Assembly: GCF_000315625.1 (NCBI RefSeq)
Contig: NW_005434661.1
Span: 497,069-561,068, forward strand
Direction: 5' to 3'
From: Guillardia theta CCMP2712
Taxonomy: Eukaryota > Cryptophyceae > Pyrenomonadales > Geminigeraceae
DNA length: 64,000 nucleotides
Below the pieces are notes generated by a model. The model did no database searches and had not been told where the DNA came from. It saw nothing but the letters and a program-made list of their open reading frames with translations. Position 1 is the stretch's first letter. Every line of letters starts with the position of its first letter. A program made the translations under genes and the position numbers. Positions 31,640 through 43,030 of this stretch are shown in pieces.

Positions 31640-32070
31640 CAAATCATTCTACTCCTTGATAACTCTCGTCGTTCTCTCATCTTATCGGCTTGGCACATCT
31701 CTTGGTCGTGTTTGAATCCCCTCATCATGCCTTACTACTCATCTCTCCTCCTCTTGTTCTCATGCCTTACTACTCATCTCTCCTCCTCTTGTTCTCATGC
31801 CTTACTACTCATCTCTCCTCCTCCATGCCTCGCTTCTCCTCTCTCCTTCTCCATGCCTCGCTTCTCCTCTCTCCTCCTCCATGCCTCGCTTCTCCTCTCT
31901 CCTCCTCCATGCCTCGCTTCTCCTCTCTCCTCCTCCATGCCTCGCTTCTCCTCTCTCCTCCTCCATGCCTCGCTTCTCCTCTCTCCTCCTCCATGCCTCG
32001 CTTCTCCTCTCTCCTCCTCCATGCCTCGCTTCTCCTCTCTCCTCCTCCTCCATCCATCATCCTGTTCTTC
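31640..32070. repeat. Two adjacent minisatellites (35-bp and 28-bp units)
   Basis: About three copies of a 35-base unit (CATGCCTTACTACTCATC...) at about 31727-31825 pass into about eight copies of a 28-base unit (ATGCCTCGCTTCTCCTCTCT...) up to about 32050. The two units share the phase CATGCCT...CTCTCCTCCTC, so one probably arose from the other. They lie in the 5' flank of the E3 ligase gene. All three frames stay open through the array, giving spurious leucine/serine proteins. Confidence 0.9.
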
Positions 32071-32089
32071 CGCTCGTCCCCTACGACAT

Positions 32090-32480
32090 TCGTAGACCTA
32101 GGGCGGGTGGGGAAGTTCGAGGGTAGAGGTGGGTCACTGCAAGAAGCAGAGGGTTAGGGTAGTACAATCATCTTTGAAATAGAGGGGTATTTGAGAGCTT
32201 TCAGATAGGGTGGGGTGTGTATTGCATGGGGTACTTGTTCAAAAGGGGGTTAAACATGCTGAGAAACTGAAAGGGGTGGGGTTTGTTTCAGCTGTTTGCA
32301 ACGTTTTGTAACGATTATAACCGTAAAAATAACTGCCGGCATCGCTAGTCTGCGAAGCGTCATGGTTTCACAGTGAGGAGCGAAGAGCAAGGAGAGGGAG
32401 AAGGACAGAGGGAAAAGAGCAGAGGGGAGGAGAGGGAAAAGAGCAGAGGGGAGGAGAGGAAGAGAGGTGGTTGAACCTAG
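32090..32480. repeat. G-rich (GGGTAG-type) island and purine tract
   Basis: The plus strand is G-rich (GGGGTGGG, GGGTAG words), the opposite skew to the islands at 24-26 kb. A GA-rich repeat follows at about 32380-32465. No gene is seen; it leads into the LysM gene. Confidence 0.7.
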
Positions 32481-32580
32481 TCAAGACTTCATCTCTTCAC
32501 CACTGCATTCTTGTTGAGTGCATTTTGGAAGGCGAGATTGGACGTGGTTTTCGACTTTGGATCTTATCGATTACCTTGAG

Positions 32581-33939
32581 ATGATTCTCAAAGGACTCCT
32601 GCTTTTCCTCGTCGTAATAGGAGTGTGTGATGGCGCAACTTCGTACAAGGCAGAGAGAATTACGGCAGCCGGACCTGTTGAATACATCAGCTCGGAACCT
32701 TTTGTAACAGCAGTTGGATGCGTAGAGCAGCTGAAGGTCACGTTCTATCCCATCAACGGAGTTCTCCCTGCCACAATCAACCTGTATAGGCTGGGCACCG
32801 ACTTTCAGATCACTGCTTCCGCGGCTTTGATTGGCCCTGGCCGCGAACACGACATCATTTGCTGTTCGCATTATCCTTTGGACAGAAACGCAGTACTCAA
32901 ACAACTCCCAGGGTATGCGAGCTCAACCTGTCAAGGTGGGGAATACAACCTGAACTACTTTGACTTCTTTCAGTGCTCGCTGTTGCAAGTGGAAACAGTA
33001 AATAATACAAAAGTAGCAACAATATATTTCGTCCCACCAGCAGGGAGTGACATAACATCGAATGGCTTTGGAAACATCACTTTCTCGGTTCAACCCATCA
33101 CGGGCGAAGGGATAAAGACAGAAAGATTGATTGTAAATATCCAAATTCGTCAATGCAATGCTTGTATCAAAGCAGGCGAAGGACTCAATGCGTTCGCGAA
33201 AAGATTTTACACGCACTGGCTGCAGGTGAGGGCTTCGAGGTCTTGTATGTTGAAGGATGTGACTGTAATCGCATTTTGCGTGCTCAGGTGTACAGCTCAA
33301 ATCCAGAAATCAACAGAAATCCGAATCAGATCGATGAAAACCAAGTGATCCGCCTTGGGCCGTTGTACTCGGTGAGGATAGGAGATACGCTGATGTCGAT
33401 CGCAACCAAATTTGGGGTCACCGTCAATCAGGTACTTTGCATGGTGAAGGTGGATTGCATGCCTGCTGATAGACAGTGTTGACTTGTTTACATTCTCACT
33501 GATTTTCTCTGAACAGATTCTGTTTTGGAATCAATTCTTACGAAGTCAAGCGGTGAGTTGTAATTGAAGCTTCTCATCTGCTGACTTTTGCGTTAGAGCT
33601 ACGCTTCCGATGGTTCCATACAGATTTCGCCGGGCTTGTCGCCAGGCCAGGTAATTAAGCAATAGCTACACAATCTACTCTCCATTTGAATGATTTCATT
33701 CTCTTCTCCTTCCATGGATATGTTGCGGCTCTAGTGGCTAACACTTGCGACACAGCTTATGTGTATACTACCAAAGACCTGCTACAACAGCTTTGGCAGT
33801 GCTCAGGTATGATTGGTTCCAACAACCATGAATGTTGTAATACGTCGTTTGTCAGCCAATCTTCAGCCAGAGGGAAGTCACTCAAGGGTATGGCGGTTCT
33901 GCTGGTCTACCTTATCAGGTGCTCCATGATGTTAGATAA
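32581..33939 (+). CDS. Secreted LysM-domain protein
   Basis: Exons 32581-33225, 33288-33431, 33517-33552, 33597-33650, 33735-33806 and 33856-33939; every join keeps phase 0; about 344 aa. The ATG at 32581 starts a signal peptide (MILKGLLLFLVVIGVCDG). The ectodomain (about residues 20-200) is Cys-containing and N-glycosylation-rich (NNT, NIT), with no family I recognise. It is followed by a LysM-like repeat (CIKAGEGLNAFAKRFYTHW...IRLGPLY) and a clearer LysM (YSVRIGDTLMSIATKFGVTV...ILFWNQFL...ISPGLSPGQ). LysM binds N-acetylglucosamine polymers such as chitin or peptidoglycan. A cell-surface, periplast or bacterial-recognition role is inferred. The two LysMs are cut by several 43-85 base introns. 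The last exon could instead be spliced on to more 3' exons. Confidence 0.82.
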
Positions 33940-34138
33940 GAGACGTTGAGGTTGACAAATGTATTTACAGATCTTAAATGGCACAAGTTCACCCTAGACA
34001 GTGTACGTGGATGTAGCCATAGTTAACGATAGAATTCCGTTGTAAATACAGACGTGATACACATTTGGTTGCTCGATACATGTCGTAGCTCCATGGATAA
34101 GTTAATCTGTACAAAAGCAAACGCACATCGTTTGAAGC

Positions 34139-34501
34139 TTAAGATTGCTGACTCTGCGATCCATGCTCGACTTCGTCTTCATCATCGCAATCTTCATCGT
34201 AATATTTGTCCTCTTTGCTATGGCTTGGTACACAATGATTGATACCTGAATGATATTCAGAGGTTTCGTACAAGCATGATAGAAAAGTACCAGTTATCTG
34301 TTCAATAGGTTCAACCACCTTCAAATTCCAGAACTCCGTTATCACTTCTTTTGCAGTTTGCCAGTCAGCATCAGCCTGCCTCTTTTCAATCTTTGAAGCT
34401 TTCATATCTCTTCTGTCCTTTTCCATCTTCCGGGTGTTGTGCAGCTCATCCAAAGTCTTCTTCTCTTGCTGTTGTAAGATGCCTACTTTGTTGAAGTTCA
34501 T
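34139..34501 (-). CDS. Small acidic helical protein, unknown (or an exon of one)
   Basis: A frame of 120 codons from an ATG at 34501. The first 60 residues are charged and helical (QQQEKKTLDELHNTRKMEKD), the middle has a WNLKVVEPIEQITGTF stretch, and the C-terminus is very acidic (DEDCDDEDEVEHG). An ag just before the ATG could be an acceptor instead of a start. I do not recognise the family. Confidence 0.4.
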   Translation of the reverse strand: MNFNKVGILQQQEKKTLDELHNTRKMEKDRRDMKASKIEKRQADADWQTAKEVITEFWNLKVVEPIEQITGTFLSCLYETSEYHSGINHCVPSHSKEDKYYDEDCDDEDEVEHGSQSQQS

Positions 34502-34509
34502 TCTGCCTC

Positions 34510-35640
34510 TAAGATCCTGCACTTTGATGTCAGCGCACGATACTCAAATACCCCAAGATCTCATGCAATGCCCTGCGGGCTCTGATTGAGTCCCTCTTGC
34601 TGCATTGTGGACACTTTCCTATCTTAGCATCCTTCTAACACTATCCCGCCCCCCTTGTTCCAATATCACTACGTGCTCCAATGTTCCTGACATGTGCTGT
34701 TCCTCCTAAATCCCTGCACACTTCCTCATGCATTTTCTGTTTCCATTCGACGTCTCTCTGAAGGATCCAGTTCAATTCGCTAGTTACAGATCCTCAAGTA
34801 CAGGAGGTCTGCGGTTTCTCGTAGCAGGTTTCATCGTCCATCCTACTGTTTCACAAGATCCGAGCTGTCTCGATTCCATCTACATAATCAGCATTGTCTT
34901 TCATTCTATATAGTGTTTCTCTTGCCGATAATTCACGACTTGCAGTCATATCGTCTCCATTTTCCTTCCCCTTCATCCTCCTCTGCATCCATGCTTCCTC
35001 CCATCGCCTCACCTGCTTCACGTTCGCCTGCCCCATGACGGCAAAGTTAAAATACACCACCCACCCCCACCTTCTATCATGATGACCCCACCCCTCATCC
35101 GCCTGCCATCTCCCTGTACCCCCAACGGACATGAACACCCTACCGTTGACTACCCCTCTATTCGACCGCCTACAGCAATCCACCCCTCCACCTTCAGTCA
35201 AGTATGTCAACTTACGTACCCCTCATTTACTCCTCCACCCTACCCTACCATGATCACGACCCCGTGACTTTAAGATGTGACAAGCGTCATGCTGTCGCTC
35301 CCGGCCGGGCCCGGAGCCCCGGCGACCGGACCGGACTCTACTAGAGCCGCCGGCCCTGAGGCTGGCCTGCTGGGTGCTAAGGCGGCGGGCGTAACGGAAG
35401 GAAACGACGGCTATATCGGGTGAATGGCGTGAGGGTATCGAACCGTCGGCAGAAGCATCAGGTCACAAACAAGCCGAAGAGAGAGAGAAACAGGTGAAAC
35501 AGGGAGAAGAAGATAGAGAGAAGCAGGTAGAGTTGCTCAGATTGCTTGTGAAGTGACAACCAAACTGAGGGACAGAGTTATGAATCACTAGGCTGTCAGT
35601 GCGGTGAGACAAGCTGACAGTGATACCTGTACCTCGTCGA
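34510..35640. other. Intergenic: AT/CT-mixed DNA, C-rich TACCC island, GC-rich patch
   Basis: Unremarkable DNA to 34950, then a C-rich TACCCC-type island (about 35050-35265), then a GC-rich patch (35280-35400) of the dispersed-repeat type. No supported gene. Confidence 0.6.
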
Positions 35641-35641
35641 G

Positions 35642-35932
35642 ATGTTCTATCATGCCATGCACCTCCTCAACTACACAGTTTCCAAGGCAGGTGCGCTAGA
35701 CCTGCATGAAGCCCAGTACTGCGCGTTAGCTGGAAGTAGAGATGCAGGAGTGGTCTGCAACTGCGCGGCTCGAGCAAAGTCATGTCCGGAGCCATCGATC
35801 GTAGGCACTACCCAGGGGTTTGCAGTGAAGCTTCCGAAGCTTGGAGACAGAGCCTCTGAAGCCGCGTTCATGAAGTCTCATCCCAACCTCGCGTACCTGG
35901 TCAGCTTTGCCTTGTCGATTATGTTCATCTGA
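35642..35932 (+). CDS. Small hypothetical protein with hydrophobic C-terminus
   Basis: ATG-initiated frame of 96 codons. It has paired cysteines (YCALAGS, VVCNCAARAKSCPEP) and ends LAYLVSFALSIMFI, a hydrophobic tail that could be a membrane or GPI-type anchor. No family is recognised. It may be the final exon of a longer gene or chance coding. It lies next to the convergent TMEM260-like gene. Confidence 0.35.
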   Translation: MFYHAMHLLNYTVSKAGALDLHEAQYCALAGSRDAGVVCNCAARAKSCPEPSIVGTTQGFAVKLPKLGDRASEAAFMKSHPNLAYLVSFALSIMFI

Positions 35933-36056
35933 ATCTAAACTGCAGCACAAAAACCCATCGGTCAAAGGCAGGCTGGCTGTGGGATGCAGCACCATCAACA
36001 GTATCGCAGCTGCTGGACTGCCTGGATGTCCGTGAAGTCACTCAGTCTTTGATGGT

Positions 36057-37394
36057 TTACTTGTGTTGCTTGCCAAGACATGTCACAACGTGAGATTCCC
36101 CCTCGAGGTATCGCTGGATCATAGCGATCTCTTCGCCTTCTCTCTCGCTTTTCGCCTCCTCCTCTCGCCGGCATGCCACATGCATCGCGTATGCCTTGTA
36201 GGCTTTGATCTGTCAGCACTTTCACACTTGTGTCCCTCCTTTCCTTCCCTGCCTCACCCGCTGCTGCTTGTACCAGTCGTCCCCTTCCTCCATAACGCTC
36301 ATGCTCTCGAACGCCACAGCGAGGTTCTTGAGCATGGCACTGGAGATGTGGGGGAGATGTCGGGAAGAGCATGCCATCATCTTGTTCGGTGTGAGAAGAG
36401 GGTCAGACGAGGAAAGAGAACCTGAGCAGCACAGGTCGTCGGAGCTTCTCTCCTCCATCCCGCCTTTTCCATTATCTCTCGACACCTGCCGCACTCTCCT
36501 GTCAGATGGGAAGCGCATGCCGCACGGGGTCGCCCTTGCAGGAAGATTGGGTTGCACTCGTCTCCTCGCGGAGTACCAGGGACAACTCCACAGACATCGG
36601 GGTCGAGAGCGTTCACCCGCTCCTCCTCGTTGCACTCTGACTCCAGGCACGGGAACGCGACCTTGCAGCGGGGAACCCCACTAGAAGGACGAGAGGAAGC
36701 AGGAGAAGCAGCAGGAGGAGGGAAGTGAAGGAGGAGGTGCGACGACAACTACTCGAATGTCAGGTAGAGACAGCAGAAGTTGAGGAGGGACCTGCATGAA
36801 GGAGTTGATGACTTCAACCATCGCGATCCGCTCCCACGAGCCTCCCATGCGAGTCAAGATGGCCAGCAGCTGCTGCTCCTCACCTGCGTCCCACTCCCTC
36901 CCTCCCTCCGGCAACCTGGGTAGGCGGAGAGAGGAGTCGAGCAGCAACTCGCGAGGAGGAGGGGGGGAGGAGGAGATACGGCTAAGCATTCCTGAGGGGA
37001 CGATGGCATGTCGTTTCCTTTGCTCGTCTCAGCTCAGTCAGCAAGTCGAAGGAGGGGAGGACGTACGACAAGGAAGGGTCCAATGCCTCCAGCCCGCTGC
37101 TGAGGAGGAAGACGTGGGTAGCGCTGGGGAAGGTGAGGGAGGAGGAGGAGGAGGCTTGAGCTCGCAGAACCTGTTTGCCCGGAGAAGTTGGCTGAGGTTG
37201 TAGGCTCCCTGCTTACCTAGTGAGACGCTGAAGGTGGAGGAGAAGGAGGAGGAACCTGAGGGGGGGGGGAGAGACGAGTGAATCGTCGACCAGGGAAGGT
37301 CAAGTTAAGGTGATGAATGCTTGCTTGACGTGTATTGAACCATTCGTAGCTGTGAGGAGACGAGTCAGTGACATGAAGGAGATGGTATGACAGT

Positions 37395-37431
<37 letters not shown>

Positions 37432-40227
37432 GATCGAGTTAGCTGGGGGAAGATCACGTCGGAGACAGGAAGGGGAAAGCGTCTTCAAGAGGGCTCGAGG
37501 AGAGGGGGGGGAAGAGAGACTCGAGACGCGAGAGCGAGCGAGCGAGCGAGCGAGCGAGCGAGTGAGTGAGTGAGGGAGGGAGTGAGGGAGGGAGTGAGGG
37601 AGCAGCACAACTCAACGTTGCCTGATATGCGAGAGGTCGAGTTGCTGGACGTCAGGCCGGGCATGTTCGCACTCCATGAGGTAGCGGATGATGTTGGTCT
37701 GCAGGTCCCCCTGCACAGCATGACGGAGGAAGAAACCTGAGAGTTGGACTCTACCTTGACTAGCACGACTCCTCCCTCCGGCACTGCGCTCAACATGTCG
37801 TGCCCGACCTGGAGGGTTCTCCTCTCATTCTCCTCCTCCCCACAGCATCCGCCACCGCCGCGATCACTACCAAACGCTCCTCCCCGCCTGCTCCTCTGTC
37901 TCCCTCTCCTGCTCCTCTCTTCATATATCACCTCCCACAACGTCCAATCGCGGCTCTTGTCGCATGCCTTCCAGTTCGTCGCAATCTGAAATGACATGCC
38001 CAGCAAACCGACCGAAATGACGAGAAACTTGAAACGAACACGTCAATGCTTCCTCCTCCCCCTCCTCTCCCCCCCCTCCCCCTCCCTCCCTCCTCCTCCT
38101 CCTCCTCCTCCTCACGATCCTCGCCTTATGTCTCTCCTGTCCTTTTGCCTCTCCCCATCATCACTAACACCAACACACCAGTTCTCATCTCCTCGACTCT
38201 CATCATTCTTTTTTCACCTCTTGTCTTCGCATTCCTTCCATCCAGTCGGCAGCAGAACTCGCTAGGAGGGCGAAGCCAACACCAACTAGACGAGGAGGAT
38301 TCAGAGGAGGAGGAAACAACATCAGGTGACCGTAGAGATGGATGAAACAGTAGAGTTGCATCCAGAAGCGCGAGTGAACCTTCCTGTACCTTCCACGACA
38401 CATCACGGTGGACCCCAACAAGTCAAGTCATCACAATTCACTGAGTGTGACGTGGGAGAGAGGGAGGTTGGCAAGGGAGTGAAAGCAGAGCAAGAAGTTC
38501 ATCCAGGACGCAAACAATGTCCAGCCCAGCGCTGACACGTCACAGGTTATGCTCTGCTCTCCTAGCCTCCTGATCTTGGAGCAAGTACCTCGCGTCCTCC
38601 GACATCGCAGCATCTCCCAGCACCCAACAAGAGCGAGCAAGACGCCGACGTGACCAGTCTGGACAGGAAGGTCGCACAAGAATAGACCTGATCATGATCA
38701 GATCAGACAAGGCATCATCTAGCGTGCGTCAAGACCAACTCCTTTCCTCAGGCTCTCCCACCCTTGCCGCTCCCCGTCACTTCCTGCAAACAACTTCCAC
38801 GTCCCATATTCCTCGCGGAGGACATGTTTGACCTGGACAGAGTCAGTCAGCCCTGCCGTCTTACTTGCTCAGCTTGCCCTCTCGTCTGTCTTACCATCCC
38901 ACGCCATGTCGACGTGTCGCCCCATGCGCCACGCGGGGGATTCTGAGCAGCGAGGGCCAAGTAGAGGTAGGGGGAGAGGCCGAGAAGAAAATAGAAGAGG
39001 ATCGTGACCAAGCACGATACCTGAAGTCATCTCAAGAGGCGTCGGAGCATGTTGTGAAGATTCTGACGATGAGAAGGAGGAAGAGAATCTGTTGGAGGAG
39101 CAGAAGAACGAGCAAGAGAAGCAACAGCCAAGAAGAGGTCGGGTATGTAGAATTGCATTGTGATGAACGCACCCGCATCATCCGCTTCCTGCTGTGATAC
39201 AAGACACCACAGGCAAGAGGGAGAGCCACGAAGAGGATTATGTGCTGGTTCGTCATGCTCACTCCGAAGACGAAGGAGCCGACATAGGGGACGAGGGGAA
39301 GGCCGCCAGGCTCCAGCAGGTGATCGCATGTCATCTTGATCAAGCAGGAGACAAACAGGTTGTTGAGAGCGAAAACCTGTCAGATACATGATACTATGAT
39401 ACAAGGAAGACACGAAGATGACAACAACTGCCACTTCCCCTTCCGTCTTCTCACAAGGACAATCAACGTCTCACCTCAGCCTGCACGCTGTGAGACCATA
39501 CCAGCGGACAGAAGGCATAGAAGCCCGCGGAGAGGTAAGCTGAGGAGAGCGCGATCGCTCTTGTGGTGACTGTTACCTGCGCTGCTTCAGACAAGGACGT
39601 GGAGGATCAGGGCTGAGGAGCAGAGGATGACCTCGAGATCATCCCAAGGTGTTGTTGAGCCCTCGCATGACACGTCAGCACAGACCACGAGCATGGTGCA
39701 CCTTACAAGGTCACTGCGACGTTTCCTAGTGATATCGGTAGCGAGTCGTCTCACAGTGCTGAAGATGAGAGCTGCTGAAGCTGCCGAGGACAGGCCCGAC
39801 AGCAGAGCAACCTTGGCTGTCCAGGGAGATCAGATGCCTCCTGCTTGTCCTCGATGATGACACCACCTGCTGGCGTGCCGCAGGGGAGCCATGAAAGCAA
39901 GAAATGCCCCAGAACCTGCTCGGAAGCGAATGAGCTCGGCACCTCGATCCTCCCCTTGACGCTTCACCGTATGCAGAGGGTAACCAGGAGGGTGCGGGAT
40001 GCCCAGGGTGCAAGCTAGGAAGGACATCAGAGTACAGGCACAACTTTGCTGCTGTCTCACCTGCCACGATCAGCTCGCCACTGTCCCCCCCATGAATGGT
40101 CTGATACTGCATCAGGAGCGTCAGGAGACAAGAAGCGCACTTCCCAGTGGGGGGTTGGAACCTGCGTTGAGCAGTAGATTGAGAAGCTGATCAGAAACAT
40201 CGTCAACGAATGGAAGTCAAATGCCAT
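36057..40227 (-). CDS. TMEM260/DUF2723-like protein O-mannosyltransferase
   Basis: A many-exon gene on the minus strand. Exon 1 starts MAFDFHSLTMFLISF (membrane helix). The next exons give the DUF2723 hallmark YQTIHGGDSGELIVA joined to ACTLGIPHPPGYPLHT; the family consensus is GDSGEL...LG.aHPPGYPL. Then come VLGHFLLSWLPCG and VALLSGLSSAASAALIFSTV, a loop/helix with GSFVFGVSMTNQHIILFVAL at about 39,250, and later soluble exons. Near 37,650 VQGDLQTNIIRYLMECEHARPDVQQLDLS and SYEWFNTRQASIHHLNLTFPG (about 37,300) match the C-terminal family block. LKNLAVAFESMSVMEEGDDWYKQQ (about 36,290) and a final helical exon end the protein. TMEM260 transfers O-mannose to IPT domains in the ER, so the same lumenal role is inferred. 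An in-frame upstream ATG at 40377 would add a poly-alanine tract. Internal exon borders and the stop (36057 or a spliced alternative near 36000) are approximate. Confidence 0.78.
37390..37600. repeat. (GAT)n and (GAGC)n/(GAGT)n microsatellites
   Basis: A GATGAT run at about 37396-37431 and GAGC/GAGT/GAGG runs at about 37528-37602. Both lie in introns of the TMEM260-like gene, between the ARPDVQQLDLS and SYEWF exons. Confidence 0.85.
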
Positions 40228-40261
40228 TGTGCAGGTGGTAGAGCAGGATGTTGTTGTTGTC

Positions 40262-40262
<1 letters not shown>

Positions 40263-40335
<73 letters not shown>
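40263..40335. repeat. (CTG)n triplet repeat, possible poly-Ala coding
   Basis: About 24 CTG/GCT triplets. On the minus strand they read as GCA (alanine), in frame between an ATG at 40377 and the TMEM260-like start at 40227. The tract is either a poly-Ala N-terminal extension or 5' UTR. Confidence 0.85.
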
Positions 40336-40336
<1 letters not shown>

Positions 40337-40684
40337 ACGGTTTGAGGAGCCTTTCGAGGTTCAGAAGTCTCTGTCATCGCGGTTCCCGTTGGAAGCCGGG
40401 CCGCGTGATATCAACTTGCAGGCTGAAGTCTCAGGACAAGTGCCGTACCGGGCGTGCGAGGCCCTGAGATCATGCTCCGAGCACCAGGACCTCAAAGCTT
40501 CAAGGCTTGACACCGTGGCATGCCGCCAGTCTCACAGCCGCCGCCGCTCACACGGTGACAGGGGCGACCGTCGGACACAGCGGTAGCCGCATGGCGATGA
40601 GTCTCTCAGTCAAGATGGCGTTGCACAAACTTGAAAGGAACTTGATAAGCCGTTACATTTACTCAGCGACCGTTACGGTTGCAA

Positions 40685-41515
40685 ACTTGGCAAGTTGATC
40701 AGACCCGGCACTGCGGCACTCCGGGGCGGGCCCGGGGCCCCTTCACGGTTCAGTTCGCCGCATGATTCCGAGTCCGGCGTAGCCTACTAGTGACTGCGGC
40801 TTTACTCAAAGTCAAAGATCAGTACCGGAGGACTTCCTTTACTCAAAGTTAAGTTAAAACTTGAACTTCATCCCCTGGCAGTACTAGCCGCTGAGGACCG
40901 TCCGACAATCAGGAGAGTCGAGCCTCAGCGAGAGCCTTGACTTTGACACAGGCTGTCGCACTGGCCAAACGGGCGGCGAGACTGAGAAGAGACTCGAAAA
41001 GACAGCGAGAACCAAACTTCCCCCGGGCCCGGCAAACGCAGGACAATCCCGGGGGCCAGCCTCGGCGAAGCGGACACGCCGGTACGGGTACTCCGGGCCA
41101 GCCCGGGACTCGGGCCTTGAGCTGACGAAAGATTCGAGGCTGGACCGGATGCGTTAGCAAGTCGGATCACCTGAGACGTCTTGCGAGGCCGCGAGCCTGA
41201 GAGACCATCCAGCGCAGCCGTTTCCGGAGGCTTGCAAGTTAGAAAAGACAGCGAGAACCAAACCTAATCCCGGCGCCGACTGCTGTCCCGCCGCCAAACT
41301 TAACTGATACCTTGGCACTTAACAGCGCGCCGCTGAGGAACTTTCGGAACATCCGGCCCCGGGACACGCCTGATCGGACCGCACGGCGAGAACTGAGAGA
41401 AAAGACAGCGAGAACAAGTTCCGAAGTTCACTGAGTGACTCATCATCGGATCGCGCGACCCTCAGGGCCTCCCGGCGGTCCGATGGGACCACGACAGCCG
41501 TCACGCCTTTGACTC
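40685..41515. repeat. GC-rich dispersed repeat, copy C with internal tandem copies
   Basis: The copy-A core blocks occur here in order (TTTACTCAAAGTTAAGTTAA at about 40850, ACAATCAGGAGAGTCGAG at about 40907). They are followed by GACACAGGCTGTCGCACTGG and the block AAAGACAGCGAGAACCAAAC, which repeats at about 41000, 41245 and (variant) 41400. Very GC-rich spacer (CCGGGCCCGG) fills the rest. No coding region is seen. Confidence 0.8.
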
Positions 41516-41579
41516 ATGGTCTGCCGCGACCTCGGGGGATGTGACGGGGGGACCTGACCTCCGTTGAAGGGACCTGACT

Positions 41580-43030
41580 AGTCATTCCGGAAAAAAGTGA
41601 CTTCTCATCAGGACACCCTACCCCTAGACTACCCCTCCCCCTGCCAAATTGTACCCCTCCGCTTCTATTACAACCCCAACGGATGAGGACCCCATTCGTA
41701 GAGTACCCCCTGATTCGTGAGAGATTTATTGGGATTGAGGGGGTATGGTACAAAAGTGTATTTTAAAGATGAGGAACGTGAGCCCTCAAACCCACCCCCC
41801 CGGAATTTGTCAATCCCACCAGCCCACCCCAAGGGCACATCCCAGATTTCAAACTGAAGGGAAAAAACGGCCTCTTTGGAGGGACCCACCCTCTGGATTC
41901 TCTCTTGTAAGTACCCCTCTCCATCCTCGGAAAAGATCCTTGAGTTTAGAAGGTGTCATTGTAAAAAGTCGTCGATTCAGAATGGACCCCATCTTTTGAC
42001 GTGGATAACCCACCCTCGTTCCACGATGCGACCCAGATCCCGTCATCAAATTTGAACTTTGCAACTGAAGTTTAAGGACCCGCCCTCCAAATTGATGATC
42101 CCTCACTACCCCACCCCTGATATGAGAGCAGCCCCCGGTTGCCGCTACGGCAACGCGAGCACGTTCATAATAAAAGCAGCAATGACTACCTTTGTTCTCC
42201 ACTACCCCTTCTTCCCTGACCCTACTGTCATCTCATATCTGAATCAGAAAATAGGTGGGTAGTACAAACAAAGAGAGTTGGCGGAAGGGGTGGTGGTACT
42301 CACCACCGGTGATGAAGAGGGTCGTACGGGAGGGATGTTGGAGTAGAGGAATAGAACCTGTGGGTGGTTCTGGCTGTCGGACTTTTAGGCTGCGCCGATG
42401 GGTGGGGTGGGGTAGTCATCGGTACCAACTTTGGTTTTACCTTGCTGTTCGTGCGAGGAGGCTCCATAAAGTACGGGTGGTAGGCATAGGTGGCAAGGGG
42501 TGATGGCAGTACGGGTGGTGTCACATACGTTGCTGACCACTCGGTCAAAACAACTGGGTGGGGTATATCAAGGTGGGGTGGGTGTTTGTTGGGTGGTCAA
42601 GATAGTTTGGCAATGGTGGGGGTGCAGAGATGATTCAAGATACACGTGGGTAGTAGAAAGTCACACGGCCACAAGTGCCAGGATGCAAGGAGGACCTTTT
42701 TGCATCGATGATCGGAAAGAGATAATGATGAGGTAGACTATAGGGGGTAGGAGCCCTTGAGACTTTTCATTTTGTAAGTAGAAATTACACGGGTAGGTTG
42801 TTTGGCTATGGGTCCATGATCGAGAGGGTGGAACGTGGAGATTTTGCAGGGTGTACGGGGGAGAGCAAAGGGGTGTGGGGTCTAGGTTGATGGGTGGGGT
42901 ACCATTTACAGGAGGTGGAGGTACATATATTTTTTTGTAGGGGGATAGGGGTGTATTTGGAGAGGGTGGGGGTACGGAACGTATCTGAAGGGGTAGGGTT
43001 CAGGGGGTAGGGTGGAAAGTGCGGCATTGG
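41580..43030. repeat. Skewed island: C-rich then G-rich, switching near 42.24 kb
   Basis: From about 41580 to 42230 the plus strand is rich in CCCC/ACCCC words. From about 42255 to 43025 it is rich in GGGG/GGGTAGG words. No open reading frame is credible; the frames of 60-117 codons follow the low complexity. Confidence 0.75.

Noticed and set aside
31690-32157. Serine/leucine-rich ORFs and their glutamate-rich antisense
   Set aside because: Artefacts of the 28-bp minisatellite, which is not a multiple of three and so keeps all frames open.
35642-35932. Treating the small Cys-containing ORF as a confident GPI protein
   Set aside because: No signal peptide and no family match; kept only as a low-confidence feature.
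40210-40586. Plus-strand ORFs with poly-Cys or poly-Leu over the CTG repeat
   Set aside because: Triplet-repeat translation; the minus strand carries the TMEM260-like start here.
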